A stretch of DNA of 64,000 nt from Mytilinidion resinicola. Lineage: Eukaryota; Ascomycota; Dothideomycetes; Mytilinidiales; Mytilinidiaceae. The stretch is taken from positions 62,001 through 126,000 of the forward strand of contig NW_022985477.1 of assembly GCF_010093595.1 (NCBI RefSeq). The letters are read 5' to 3'. The notes beneath the pieces are model-generated. The model did no database searches and was not told the DNA's origin. It was given only the letters and a program-made list of their open reading frames with translations. Below, in pieces: positions 41,865 to 53,823 of the stretch (within the stretch, counting starts at the first letter, position 1; every line of letters begins with the position of its first letter). A program made the position numbers and the translations under genes.

Positions 41865-41993
41865 TATACCATACCATGCATGCAGTATAACGTGCGTTTG
41901 TCTCCACCGTCCCCCGGAATGGACACAGACCTCCGAAGTGCGTCGCCAACCGCGTGGGCGTTTCGGGGTGATTGCTAGGTATGGCGCAGTTTC

Positions 41994-43032
41994 CTAGCCT
42001 AGTAAATCCGGGGTCAAGTCTTCGGGACCATCAATTTCTATCTTCCTGGTCACTTCCACGCCCGCTTCCCTCGCAATCACATTTACCAGTCCCGGAACTG
42101 CCATGGTATGGGTCATACGAGCCTTGACTGTGGCGTCTGGCGGGCAGCAATAGATGAAAATGAGCGAGCCGGATTCGGAATGATTGTAGAAGGTGAAGCT
42201 TGGTTGTGGTGAGACTTTGGACGGAAGCTCAGACGGTAGTGCATGAATCTCGGACAGCCCAAGTGTGATAGTCTCGGTTGGAACGTCGACAAACTAAGAG
42301 AAAAATGGTGAGATCCTTGTAGTAGAAGATAGTACTACATATGTACATAGATACACCATGTGGGTCTGAACTTACGAGTTGTACGATACAGTAGATCCTC
42401 TCGACATCAAGTTCGTTAGTGCCGCTTTGGCCTCATCTGTTATGGGCATTGTCAGGCGGCGATCACACAGTCTGCAATGGTGTTTGGTGTAACCGAGATC
42501 CACGAATCGTGGCATACCCTGCGTCGCGTGCACTACCCTGTTCTCTCCCTCATCCATGTGTTCTGGACTCTCGAATTTGCTTAACGACGCTTCTCTTGAC
42601 TCCCACGCTCGCCAATCCAGAATGTCGGCAGGCTCCTTGCAGATACATGCATACAAAAGATTTTCGGCGCCTAATTCGGCAGCTACAGCCAACCTTTCGT
42701 CCATGATGAGCTTTCGCTGATCCTGAGGGGCCAGAAAAGGAACATAGGTGATGAACACTAGTCTGCCCTGCTCTCTGATGATGACATAAAGTGGAGATCT
42801 GGGAGTGATGTAGCCGTCGAGGAGGGAGAGCGAGGCCATCAAGTCTGGTTCCAAGTGTTTCTCGGGTGTAATGGCAGGAAGCGGCTGGAGATCATCAGAG
42901 ACTTTGATGAGCAGCGCGAAGCACGACTCGTTGCACAAGAAGTCACTGATAGCTTTGTGGACGCGGCCTGCTAGAGCCATGTGAGTGACACTTGGCCATG
43001 CATAATGGGGGCCTTGAGTACATACCAGCCAT
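41994..43032 (-). CDS. Twinfilin-like ADF-H protein with a frameshift
   Basis: Proposed exons: 43032-43026 (seven bases, ATGGCTG), 42967-42376 and 42293-41994. Exon 2 gives GRVHKAISDFL, then LIKVSDDLQPLP, SLSLLDGYITPRSPLYVIIR and LVFITYVPFLAPQDQRKLIM, the first ADF-homology repeat. Exon 3 gives FVDVPTETITLGLSEI, SFTFYNHSESGSLIFIYCC and PPDATVKARMTH, the second. Twinfilin sequesters ADP-actin monomers and caps barbed ends. Near 42,390-42,400 the frame must change: the downstream frame reads CIVQL into FVDVPTET (family NLVQL..DVPTET), but the upstream frame runs into YNS-stop. One base is apparently missing. A CRLCDRR segment in the linker is unusual. Identification is good for the C-terminal half and moderate for the N-terminal half. 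Confidence 0.7.
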
Positions 43033-44059
43033 ATCGAACTCCTCTTAGCAAATGCCGACCCTCTGACGGCTCTTAGCAAATAGCAGATATCCTTAGATTT
43101 CTAGGGGAAAGAATCTCTTATGAATTACTGCCTGTGGTGTTGGCGGACCAAATCACGCCGCGGACGCGCGGAGTTGACGCATATCTCTGCGGAGAACTAG
43201 GCAGAGAACTCAGTTGTACAATGATGAAGGAAGCCTGATATAGCGGATGTCTGGTAGCAATACTACAGCATGAATCCAAGGTTGTCAGTCTATCTCTAGT
43301 GGTGCTCGTCGTATGTGTGATCTCTTTCGCAGCTATACCGTCCGAGGCAGTCAGGTCGGTTAACATATTGCTCAAAGCTGTTGAAGTATATGTCATCTAG
43401 ATCTCTGAAGGCGCATCGAAGCGCTTCTGACAGCAGTAAACAAGTGTACACCGATCTATTGAAGCATAATCTACGAGTTCTGGTTTCCGCGCAGGCCGCG
43501 GGAGAGCTCCGAAGGAAGTCAAGACACGAGGCTTGGGACGGTGATGGATCAAAGACGACAGAAATGAATGTCGGGTAGCATGATGCACACCGTTCTCTAT
43601 GGCGAAAGAAGAGATGAATCGAGTTGTTGGGATAGAGGGAGCGGGATTCCGACTCTCTGCCAAGAAGAATCCCACATTTAGATGCAGGAACCACCCGCCT
43701 TACGTCACCGACACTTGAGCCGTCCTCCAGTTCACCCGTGTAGGCCATGCTCCACCGTCGCGCATCAGTACCAGCGTACAATTGCCGGCTGACAGTTGAC
43801 AGCACTATTCCCGCGTGGCCTCTCCCTTGACGCTGGGGCGCGTCCTCCCCGATTCTGCAGCCATTCAACGACGAGCCCTTCACCCGCCTGCGTCTGCGAA
43901 TACCTCGCCGCCAACGCATACGATCTCCACCCATCACCTCTCGGACTCGGCTATTCGCCATCACATCTCCAACCTTGAACCTCTTCACAGAGCGACTAAT
44001 ATTCGATATCATTGCCTTGCGAGCCCTACCCCCGATATCCAGACAGCAGCTTCCTCAGC
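43033..44059. other. Intergenic region upstream of the coiled-coil gene
   Basis: About 1 kb. A 238-codon minus-strand frame (43,296-44,012) exists but has no recognised domain and is arginine/cysteine-biased. It is not called. Confidence 0.3.
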
Positions 44060-44782
44060 ATGCGCCCGAAGCCTGCGTTCACCATCGATATCCCGAAGAT
44101 GGAACCCCAATCCGCCGTCGACGTCTCCTCTCCATCAGCCGCTCCGATCTACGATCGCATTGCATCCCTGGAGGCCCTGCGTCAAGAGCACCTCCGCGCC
44201 GCAGCCGAGATTGAGAAGGAGGTCGCCCGCCTCCACGAACTCCTCGCAGACACCAACAGTGATCACACCAAGGCTGTCCCCAAGCCTGCCCACCCTAAAC
44301 TCACCTTCAAATCACAAGTCCAGTACCATGACGACCCTTCCGAGCCCGTACAGCCCGACAACATCCCCGCTCAGCCGAATTCATCCGCCCTCTCCGTCTT
44401 CATTGAGCCCGCCCCGCTGCACTCCCCGCTCCCAAAGGCGAACCTCATGTACGCGGGCCACACGCCACTGCTGCCTGGCTCGCCGTCCCCGGAGCACCGG
44501 TCGCCGACGGCTGAGACGACACCGGAGCAATACCTCGACGGGCCACTGACGCTGCCGCTCGCGCCTGGCGACGGCAGCGACGATGGCATAAGTCTGCGCG
44601 CACTGGGAGAGAGGCTGGCGGACATCGCGAAAGAGCGGGTCGAGGACACGCTCGAAGGCCAAGTCCGTGTGAAGTCGGAGACGGTGGAGATAGTGCTGAA
44701 CCGGAAGGAGATTGAGGCGGATGGGATATTGCTGAAGAAGACGCAGCCGATGAACATGGGCGCGCCGATGGGGCAGATTTGA
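44060..44782 (+). CDS. Hypothetical coiled-coil protein
   Basis: The frame is open from 44,012, and ATG 44,060 starts MRPKPAFTIDIPKMEPQ, giving 240 residues. A short coiled coil (about residues 30-66, containing SLEALRQEHLRAAAEIEKEV) is followed by a proline/serine-rich disordered middle. A conserved-looking helical end (SLRALGERLADIAKERVEDT, VEIVLNRKEIEADGILLKKT) follows. The family is not recognised. Codon use and GC match nearby genes. Confidence 0.5.
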   Translation: MRPKPAFTIDIPKMEPQSAVDVSSPSAAPIYDRIASLEALRQEHLRAAAEIEKEVARLHELLADTNSDHTKAVPKPAHPKLTFKSQVQYHDDPSEPVQPDNIPAQPNSSALSVFIEPAPLHSPLPKANLMYAGHTPLLPGSPSPEHRSPTAETTPEQYLDGPLTLPLAPGDGSDDGISLRALGERLADIAKERVEDTLEGQVRVKSETVEIVLNRKEIEADGILLKKTQPMNMGAPMGQI

Positions 44783-45596
44783 GCCACCATTCTGTGCGGA
44801 CCCCTGATTTACGACCCCCTGTGACGATATCTACTTGGAGACAATTTGGGACATTCTGGAGGCGTTTTCATTGGCACAGACGGAAGCCGAGGGAGGCATC
44901 GGAAAAGGGCTCGGGAAATGGGTGATTTACGACTTGGACGGACCATCTGCATTGGCGGGAAATTTCGGGTTTGGTCAACTGATAGCGGTGTGGCGGGTAG
45001 CCCGTACGTAGTGTTCGGATGGACCGTTTGCTACATATGAATTCCGAACAGGATTCATTCATTGGAATGCTGGAGAATCTAGCAGCACCGGCAGCTCAAC
45101 GCTGCAATTATATAGTGTCTAAAATGGATAAGTGGTCAATCAGAGCATATAAGAATGGTTAGTTTATGCGGTGTGGAAGTGCATGGGCAATCCGAGATGT
45201 CTCAGTGCTCGTGCATGACTTTCTTCGAAGTCATCTGCCTTTCAAAAGAGAGGTCCAAAATGAGTAGACATCTACTTCTCAGCAGGGAAACCAAACCTGG
45301 CTGCAGCACCCAACTGAAAAGTGTGTTACATCCGAAAACTGCACACAAACGTATGTTTGTACAGAACGAAGGCTTGCCGCCATAAATTAGATATCATAGA
45401 GGAAACTCCCAATAGGCCACATGCAAAATATAATATATACGTTTAATACATACGTTTCATACAACTGTTCGCGAATAGCTCCAACAGTGACGGCCAGAGC
45501 TATTCAAGCATTATGTAAAATAAACGTTCGAAATCAAGCCATCTTGATGGAAACTACTCATCTTCTCTCAACCTCTTTTGGCCAGCTTACGCGACA
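44783..45596. other. Intergenic region
   Basis: About 800 bases. AT content rises towards 45,100-45,550. No supported gene. Confidence 0.3.
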
Positions 45597-48500
45597 CTAT
45601 TGCCTGTTGCCACAGGTGTAGCAGGCGGAAACTTGATGAGTAGCGTTCTGGATTGGGGTAATCGTCGTTGAAGTTGAGTGTGGTAGTGCTGACTGCGAAG
45701 AGCCCGACAGCTTTGAATTAGGCCCCGGAGTGCCGATCGTGGGCTCTGATGTAGATGGCAAATGCTTGGGGGCACTTGTATTGTCGAGTGAAGAAGTCGA
45801 TGTACCTGCGGGCGGTGCTGGTGGATTGAGATTGTAGAGCTCTTCGAAGCGCGCCCCAAGCGCTTCTCTCATCTGCTGCTTTGGAATGCGTGATATATGG
45901 TACTGCGTTTCCTCTTTTGTCCTCTTCCATTGCTTATGACGCCTTCTCCATTCGTTTTCCTTCTTTTCCACGAGAAAGGTGGGTGGAGTCTTACTATCAT
46001 CGAGGCGGATATGAAAACCAGCGACGATACGCTGTGCTATGTGATCGTTGAGCGACATTTCATATGACTTGTAGGCTAAGGGCTCGTCAGGTCCAGCAAT
46101 GATGCCGTCAAGCAAGCGGCAGCTATTGCAGCCGCAACCAGGACGAATCTCCACGGCATATTCAGGCAGCTAGATGGGTTCTACGGGTACCTTGCGTCCT
46201 ATATATGTTGCGAGAAGACTCCGTACCATGTCATCGTATAGTTAACGCGTCGTGGCTGGTCCCCTGTATTTCGCCTGGCAGTTGACGACATCCTTTAGGA
46301 ACGGCACTATACGATTTTCGAAGATCTGTGGGCTAATGGAGTGTGCTTCGGTCCGAATGGTCTCTAGTATCCAGCACGCTTCTTCGTTTAGTCCAAGGAA
46401 AATACATTGTTGCATTAGCAACGCAATCCCCGCGAAGTTCAATGAATTTGGTCAAGTAGTTCGGCTTGAGACAGTGCTCCGACCTGTCTTCTGTCGTTTG
46501 TTTTGATCGTCCTTCTCTAGGAATGTGATGGTTTCTTTGAGGGATGGGAAAAGAGCTTTGACCGCAAGCTTCGCGGTTTTTTTCCCAAACCCGAACTCAT
46601 TTTCTTGAGCGGCTTTGTAGATGTTGTTTTTGAAACCTAAAAAAGTTGTCAAGTATGCTTTCCTTCCCTGGAGGCCATTGACGAAAGTGCCCACACATTC
46701 AAGGACGACTGTTTCATCGATGCCTATCGATTTGTGAGTGAGCAGCTTTCCAGGCACCCATAGCATACGATCAAAATTCGCCGTCTGCATGCTTGTGTTT
46801 AAGACCATCTCTTTACATAAACTCCCTAGCGTTTTAGTGCCGATAAGATTTTTGTCTTTGGCTTTTGATAGGATGTTGATGAGTCCGCCGACCCGGTGAC
46901 CATCCAGAATGATGTGCGCTCGCTGTGATGGCCAGCTAAACCCGCGGACAAAGTTGGCGAAATATTGGCTAGGAAGATTTCCACGAATCTCTGCATTCAT
47001 TAATGCCCTGAGCAGGTCCTTCATGAATTCTACTATCCATGGAGAACCAGTTGCATAGGGAAGCAATTCGTTGACGTAGTCAGGAGCTCATTCTCGGGTA
47101 CCAGTCTCTGTTGGTCAGAAAGAAGGTGCTTGAGCAAGAATATCGCTTGGTTGTCGTGCACAAAGCGTTTCTTTAGTGCTGGGAAAACTCCACGAAAGAA
47201 CGTAGGCGCGAAATCGGGATAGGGCTTGACTTCCTCGGAGTTGCGACTATACTGAAGACACGCCTCGACGAATTCAAGCGGAACATGCTGGTCTACAATG
47301 ATGTTCTGCAATCTGTTGCTTGTCAGTACCGTAAAGTAGATAAGTTGACGCTAGTCCCAAGTTTCCATCAGGTCTTGTTGATTCCGCAACAGTGTAGCCC
47401 ATCTCATGATGTATTTGCAATCGTCTTTTCCCAGTTTACCGCGTCTCGAAAGCGCGAACTTGACGCTATTGTCATACCATCGTAGCGCCATGGTGGGCTC
47501 CATCCTAAGGTAGAGCAGTACATGGTTGAAAATGTTTGTGGATATTTTCAATGCATCAGTTGTCTCTCGATACCCATTCATCTTCCACCTGAGCCTGTAT
47601 AGATAGTCAGTCTTATATGCATTTCAGATGACGTCTAGTATACAGTAGTGAGGGATTACCAAACTAAACGACGTGAAACGAGACGATGTAGTTACGCAGT
47701 TAAACATTTATTAGCCCCTTGTTCGGCAATGGTGGCATTTAGTTTTGTACAGCACTCTTCTGAAATCCTGACACATGCAAGCTGCTGCTGACGCGAAAAG
47801 ACCGAAACATTGGTCATCGAGTGCATAGGATAGTATTCTTTCCACGTCGCTCTCGTGGACTTTCGAAGAACCAGCAATTGCCGCTGCCAAAGCAACCTCA
47901 CAAATTTTATTTCGATCAGGTTGCGCATTTGTGATGGACCGGTCCAACCAGGTTCGAATCTGATTCGCGTTGAGTTGGCGAAAAATGAATCAAATGACAT
48001 AGTCCTCGACGAGAAGAGCGGTCTGTGCTGCATGAGTCCTGGACCAAACGGCGGAAGAAGAGAAATTTGATTCACCTTGTCTCGCCAGACGTGTGTTGCA
48101 GATCCATGGCGACTTTCGTAATCTGTCTTTTCGTCTGGCTCCCTGTCCTCCCGTGGTGAAGGTACTCTGGATAATGGCCTCCTCCTGGTCTATCACCACG
48201 TCACTAGCCAAGACACTACCACCAGGCTCCACGACACATTTGAGGGTTAGTTTGCAATCAGTTTCATCTTCCATGAAGTGATGCGATCCAGGGTCAGAAT
48301 CGTAGGCGCAAATGCCGTTAACTTCGCGTTCCATATGGGCAAATACGAGTCGAAAGTCAGTCTTTTGGCTGATCTCGTGGAGATTCCGGACTCGAATAGC
48401 GTCAAGGCCGGTAAGCGCCGATTGCGTAAGGCTTGCCGCTGCAACGTCTGCTCCGGAATCTAGAACGTAGGTGAATAGTTTGGCTTTAGGTCTTCATCGA

Positions 48501-48990
48501 CGGAAAAGAGAAGTTTCTGCCACTTTTTCATCACCCGAAGAAGCTCCATCTTACTCGCTCCAATAGGAGCCGCTTTCTGTATCGAATTGGGTTTCTGGTA
48601 TATAGAATGGACCAATAGCATCCGGCGACCAGAAGTCACTGGAGCAAGCTGGACATCGACGTCGGAGAACCACGCGAAATAGGACAAATCAAACGCGGAA
48701 GTCTGATCGGTATCGAACGATTTTGTCTCACCGTCGAAATCAAAAGTGATCTGCCCTCCATGGTGTCTAGAGGGCAGGCAAAACGCCAACGTTGCAATCC
48801 ACTTATCGGGCTTGCAAGGCAACGCTATCGAGGAGCTGTGACTGCAAAGAAGCAGATCTTGATCATAGGTATATGGCGCATTGATTCCTAGCTCTCTAAT
48901 CACCTGGGAATGTAGGTCGTTGATGTATTTGACCAAGCGGGATCCTGGAAAGTCGTATTTCTCCATGCGTGCTCGCAATGCGTTAGCAGT
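45597..48990 (-). pseudogene. Decayed 2OG-Fe(II)-oxygenase-like long fungal protein
   Basis: Minus-strand fragments collinear with a long fungal protein family whose N-terminal part resembles 2OG-Fe(II) oxygenases. From 48,978 they read WIATLAFCLPSRHHGGQITF and LAPVTSGRRMLLVHSIY. Then come ALTGLDAIRVRNLHEISQ and FRLVFAHMEREVNGI (48,400-48,280). Several helical blocks follow, and finally IRPGCGCNSCRLLDGI at 46,150 with a disordered tail to 45,597. The expected iron-binding HxD and distal His are not visible. Breaks include frame changes near 48,475 and 47,085. In-frame stops are TGA at about 46,453, TAA near 46,242 and TAG near 46,172, each explicable by a C-to-T change from CGA, CAA and CAG. 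The gene borders the RIP-mutated block, so leakage of RIP is a plausible cause. Confidence 0.7.
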
Positions 48991-49143
48991 GGCGCAGGTC
49001 TAACGGCATGAGAGGGGCGTGGTCCAAGACTTTCCTTTGAAAGAGGCAATCGTATGTCTCCATAGCCCGGAACAGGTAGTACGATATCCCAATGTGCACC
49101 CGAGCAATTTCCTTTCCCGTTCAGGAACCTGAGCTGTGGCTGT

Positions 49144-49223
49144 GCATCCTGAGCCAAGACTGAGCGCATCTGAGCCGAGACTGAGCAGGGTGAGCGCATC
49201 CTGAGCCGAGACTGAGCGCATCG
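49144..49223. repeat. About 25-bp tandem repeat, three imperfect copies
   Basis: Three copies of GCATCCTGAGCCGAGACTGA-like units in tandem, immediately before the AT-rich block. Confidence 0.75.
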
Positions 49224-52200
49224 TTGGAACCTAGTTTTGGGCCCTGTATTCGACAGGGGTGTTGAGACAGGGGTCCTCACCCTACCTCGGAAGGCCCATT
49301 TCCGGGCCTATAGGCCTGCCAGGTTCCAGTTTCAGGGCCCTAATTCTTAAGTAAACTTACCCTCCGATAGAAAATAGTATAAGGCTAATCTGCGCCACTT
49401 TATTATCTATACAAGGGTAGAGCTATAAGTAGCTAATAGGTTCTAATATTGCCTAGGGGGTCTAAAGGCTGTATTATTACCAAATAATTAAAGGTATACT
49501 ATACTATTTTTATAAAGGCTTTTAAATTAAATCTTCCTAAGTTACTATAGTATATATATTCTATTTTTTTATTTCTATAGGTATAGTAATACTACTTCTA
49601 GAAAACCTATACTATATACCTACTAAAGAAATACTTTTCTACTAATAGATTTCTTCCTAAAGGGTTATATTAAGGATTTCTAAACTGCTTATATAAACCT
49701 GCGCTGTATAATTACTACTTTATTACTACTATTTTAATTTTTTAATAGCTTTTTCTTATACTTTTACCTTTTTTAGGAACTAGTAGTATAAATAACGCAT
49801 TTTTCTATAGTAGCTAAAACGTACTATTAAGGTAGAATCTATTACTAATATTATATAAGCCCTAAATAGAGCTAGACTTATACCTTTTTAGGGTTTAAAC
49901 TACTTACCTAACTAATTTAGGGCAGTATATATAAATCTTTTTCTAAAAATATATAAATAAAAACGCGTTAAAAGTACTTATAAAGGCTTAAATCTACTAT
50001 TAGCTTTATATAACTCCTAGTTTTATTAGCTTAGCTAGATATTTTTACTAAAAAAGCTAAAGCTATTATTACTTTTATATAACTTCCTATTCTATTAAAC
50101 TTAGCTTAGGGTTATTACTAGGGTTAAATCTATTAGTAATCTTATACTATTTCTAGTTTATACTAAACTTAGCTATTATAACTAGAGAAATCCTATAAAA
50201 GGTAAAAAATACTTAATACTAGGGTATATTTTAGGACCTAGGAACTAACTACTAATACTAAAAATATAAGTTTTTTATATATTAGTTAAATAAGTATAAA
50301 GTAGATACCTAAAGGCTAAAGTAAGTACCTAGTAATAATATAACTAGCTGTATATAGATTAGGTGTCCTAATTAGAAAATAGTTAGGTTAGTTTATTAGA
50401 TAAAACTTTTTTCCTTTTAGTAGTTAGTTTTCTAAAAGCAGTGTTTTTAAACTAAGGTAGATACTATTTAAGGTAAAAAACTGTCTTAATCTAAGGCTTT
50501 CTATTAGCTAGGCTTCTACTAGCCTATACTTTAGAGTAAAAGCTACTTTTACTAAAAAAAAGCCTTAAAAAAAGATATAGAAAGCCCTAATAGCTATAGT
50601 AGCAGGTATAATAAAGCTAAGGCTAAAGGCGGCTTAGAAATAAGGCTATAATACTATTACTGCCTGCTAAGGTCTTTTTTCTAGGAAAAAAGATACCTTA
50701 TACCTTAAACTTTTATAAAGCAACTAATAAGGTTAAGTTTATAGCTATAATCTTTTATTAGATAATATATCCTTTCTCCTCTAAATTCTTTCTATAGTAT
50801 GCCTAAAATTTAGTTATAATACCTTTACTATTTAATTTAAATCTGCTATAGTTATATACCTATACTAAACTAGGAAAAAGTAGTAGTAAAGGTAGAAACT
50901 TAGTATACGCGGAATTTTAGCTAGTAGAGCCTTAAAGGTAATAGCTAGAAGCTTACTTATAGGTCGGATAATAAGGTATATACTACTGCCCTAAAAGTCC
51001 TTTATATAGAATTAGAGAATAATAAATTAATATAATATAAGCAGGCTTTTATTACTATAATCTAACTTTAGACTAGTTATAAAGGTCCGGATTAGGTTAT
51101 TAAGTAGGGGAGATTATATAGTATAGACTTAATATAAACTTTAACTATAGTATTCTAAAGTAGTAATAAAATAGTATAAAAAGGCCGGTCTAGTATATAT
51201 TTTTCTAAACAGCTCGCAGGTATTAATAACTCTATACCCTACCTCCGCGGATTAAACTATACGGCGCAGCTTATTATTACCAGGAGAATCTATAATTAAA
51301 GGAATAGATAGTATATTTATTATCTATTAATATTCCTAAAAACTTATAGTATAATAGGGTTTTTTATAATATAGGTTTATATAAGTACTGCTAAATCCTT
51401 TAAACTAATCCCTAAATTCTATAGGCTCTAGTACTAGCTACTGGCGGGGATACTTTTACGGGCTTATTTATAGCTCCGACGGCCTATAATCGGGTATAGA
51501 AAAAGAAGGTAGTAAACTTAGACCTAAACTAGTTTTTATTGCAGATACTAGGTAGTATTAAGGTTAGGCAGATATATAGACTATAAGTTCCTATAAAAAG
51601 ATAAGCCTATAAACGCTATCCTATTCTATATAAAAGAATACGCGGTAATATAATATAGACAGAAATTAAAAGGAATATTTCCTAGGTTTCTATAAGTTAA
51701 AAAGGTAATAGGAGGTAATTAAGTTAATTTACTAAGCTTAATAGATCTATTTTTATCTAAATTAGTATAAAGTCTAAAAGGCTATATTATTACAGGCTAG
51801 GATTTAATCCTGCTTTTTAAGACTAAGAACTAAGTTATATAAAAGTAGCCTTAGACTAATTCCGGGGTAAAGTAGTAATAAGGGCTTTAATTAGCCAAAA
51901 ATATATCCGAGCTTTATATTAGACTACTAAGGCTATACCGCTCCCTACTGCCTATTTTAACTCTCCTAATATTTATATAAAATATATCTTTTCTCTCCTT
52001 CCTCTACTTCTATTAATATAGCTTATAATTATAAGAATTGCTTTAGCTAGCTGTAAACTGGGCGGACCGGTTAATATACCCTAATAGATTAACTAAGCAA
52101 GCTATTCTTCTAATATCGGACGTGGGCTAATATATAATTTAATAATGCGCTTTATTCCAACTCTATATATTTTAAGCCTGTGCCTAGATTGCGAATTCTT

Positions 52201-52339
52201 AATTTATAGTAGATATAGCTAATATTAGCTAAATAAGTTTATAGGTATATTTCCGCCTCTAAGTATATATATAAGGAGCAAGAACGTATATACAGCTGTA
52301 CAAAGACTATAAGGGAAATAAGGCCGTTTCGCAATAGTT

Positions 52340-52885
52340 CCTGCACTAGACAGACCTCCTACCCTACCTCTCTATAGCTAGAGAGATGGCAACGGAAAAG
52401 CTGGCTATACAGCTAGCCGACTCGTATAGCCACGCCCCAAGAACAGAACTACATGCACGCACGCACATTGCATAACCACAGGCACGCCCGCAACAGGGCA
52501 ACCCCCCCAATTTCCTATTGTCCTTCAATTCAATACCTTGGCTTTTGAGAAAAAGGGCACGCGCGTACGGCAAGGGCACGCGCGCCCTAACGCGGACCCC
52601 GGACCTTACTAACCTTCTGGACAACGTACAACCCTGGAACCTAGGGCCTACGGACACCGGATCGATCCTGGAGAATGCATCAAGATGGCTTACTCCGTGG
52701 CGATGCTCACAGAGCTGCCACGCGTCCCCTACAGCCGCGCAGAAACAAAAGGAACGCAAGGCGTTATACACTGTAGAAAACAAGGTTTTCACCCGACCGC
52801 TATAGAGCGAACGGTTTCCCCTTGTAAATAAAACCTAGATAGCACTGCCGCATGGACCCTAACGGGAGCTAAATCGGCCTAATAG
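52340..52885 (+). mobile_element. 3' end of a LINE-like element (less mutated island)
   Basis: A GC-normal island in the TA-rich block. Its last part (about 52,801-52,880: CGGTTTCCCCTTGTAAA, then CATGGACCCTAACGGGAGCT) also occurs at 58,852-58,925 after the LINE fragment. This identifies it as the shared 3' tail of that LINE family. A 95-codon plus-strand frame (52,518-52,805) ends just before the tail and may be the end of the element's ORF or unrelated sequence. Confidence 0.55.
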
Positions 52886-53555
52886 AACCTAATAATAATA
52901 TAAGGAGCTCCTAGCTTTATATTAATTTTATTCCCTATGCGCTTTTTATCCCTACACCACCGCTTCTATTAAACTATCTATTTTAATTAAGTTCTTAATA
53001 GTTGCGCGCTGCACTCTAATATTAAGGTCTTAAAACTATTTTATATATTTTAAGAAAGAAAGAATAGCACTGTTAATTATAAATAAATATTAATCTACTG
53101 CTTAAGCCCTAAGGCTCTAAGCCTCTATTAAGCAAAATAACTAAAAGTATAAATAGCACTATATTAGTAGCTTTATCTATAGGAATAATACTGTCTTTTT
53201 TATATATTACTAATTCTCTAGTATACCCTGCTCTATTAATATAAAATAGACTAGTACTGCTGCTATTAGCTGTTCTTTAGCAGTAATATACGCAATCTAA
53301 CCTTTATAGTATTCCTAGAGCTTCCGTCTATTCTATTCTAGTCTGCTAGGTATAGCACCTCCAGCGCTATTTTATAGTTTATCTCTACTTCTACCTATTA
53401 AGCGCGTAGTATTGCAGACTCTATTACTATAGGAAAGTCCAGCTAAAAAATAGTTAAAATAGGGTTAAAAGAAGAATAATATAATTATTAAGCTTAAAGG
53501 AACAGGAATAAAATAGAAGGATATTGCGAAGCACTTCCCAGAATAATTAGCTATT

Positions 53556-53823
53556 TGTCACGGCTTAAACGGTGAAGCTTGCTGCACAGTGTAACACGTG
53601 ATGTTAGGACCCGGCGAGAGGCCTTATTGCAAGGGCTTATGCGAGCCTTAGCAGGAGTATACCTGCCGACCGCCGCCCTGCCTTCTTGTAGCTCCTTAAG
53701 CTACATCTTATTATTTAACCCGCCTGCCTGCCGTGCATTATAGAACACGTAGTGAATTTAGTTATTACTTCTACCTACCTGCCCGAGCTAGCTAGGCCAA
53801 TCCTGCCGCCCGAGACCGTGACA
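53556..53823. mobile_element. Solo LTR (268 bp) with 5-bp target duplication
   Basis: It starts TGTCACGG and ends CCGTGACA, a perfect terminal inversion with TG..CA ends. It is flanked by CTATT on both sides (53,551-53,555 and 53,824-53,828), a classic retroviral-type integration duplication. The interior is GC-rich and not RIP-mutated, unlike its surroundings. This is probably a Gypsy or Copia solo LTR formed by recombination. Confidence 0.88.

Noticed and set aside
41994..43032. Calling the second break of the twinfilin-like gene an intron
   Set aside because: No GT..AG pair of plausible size between the last good residue of one frame and the first of the other.
43296..44012. 238-codon minus-strand ORF upstream of the coiled-coil gene
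   Set aside because: No domain, odd Arg/Cys composition, lies in the probable promoter of the plus-strand gene; could be chance.
52364..52792. 142-codon minus-strand ORF in the GC island
   Set aside because: Antisense to the LINE tail and without motif; the island is explained by the retroelement.
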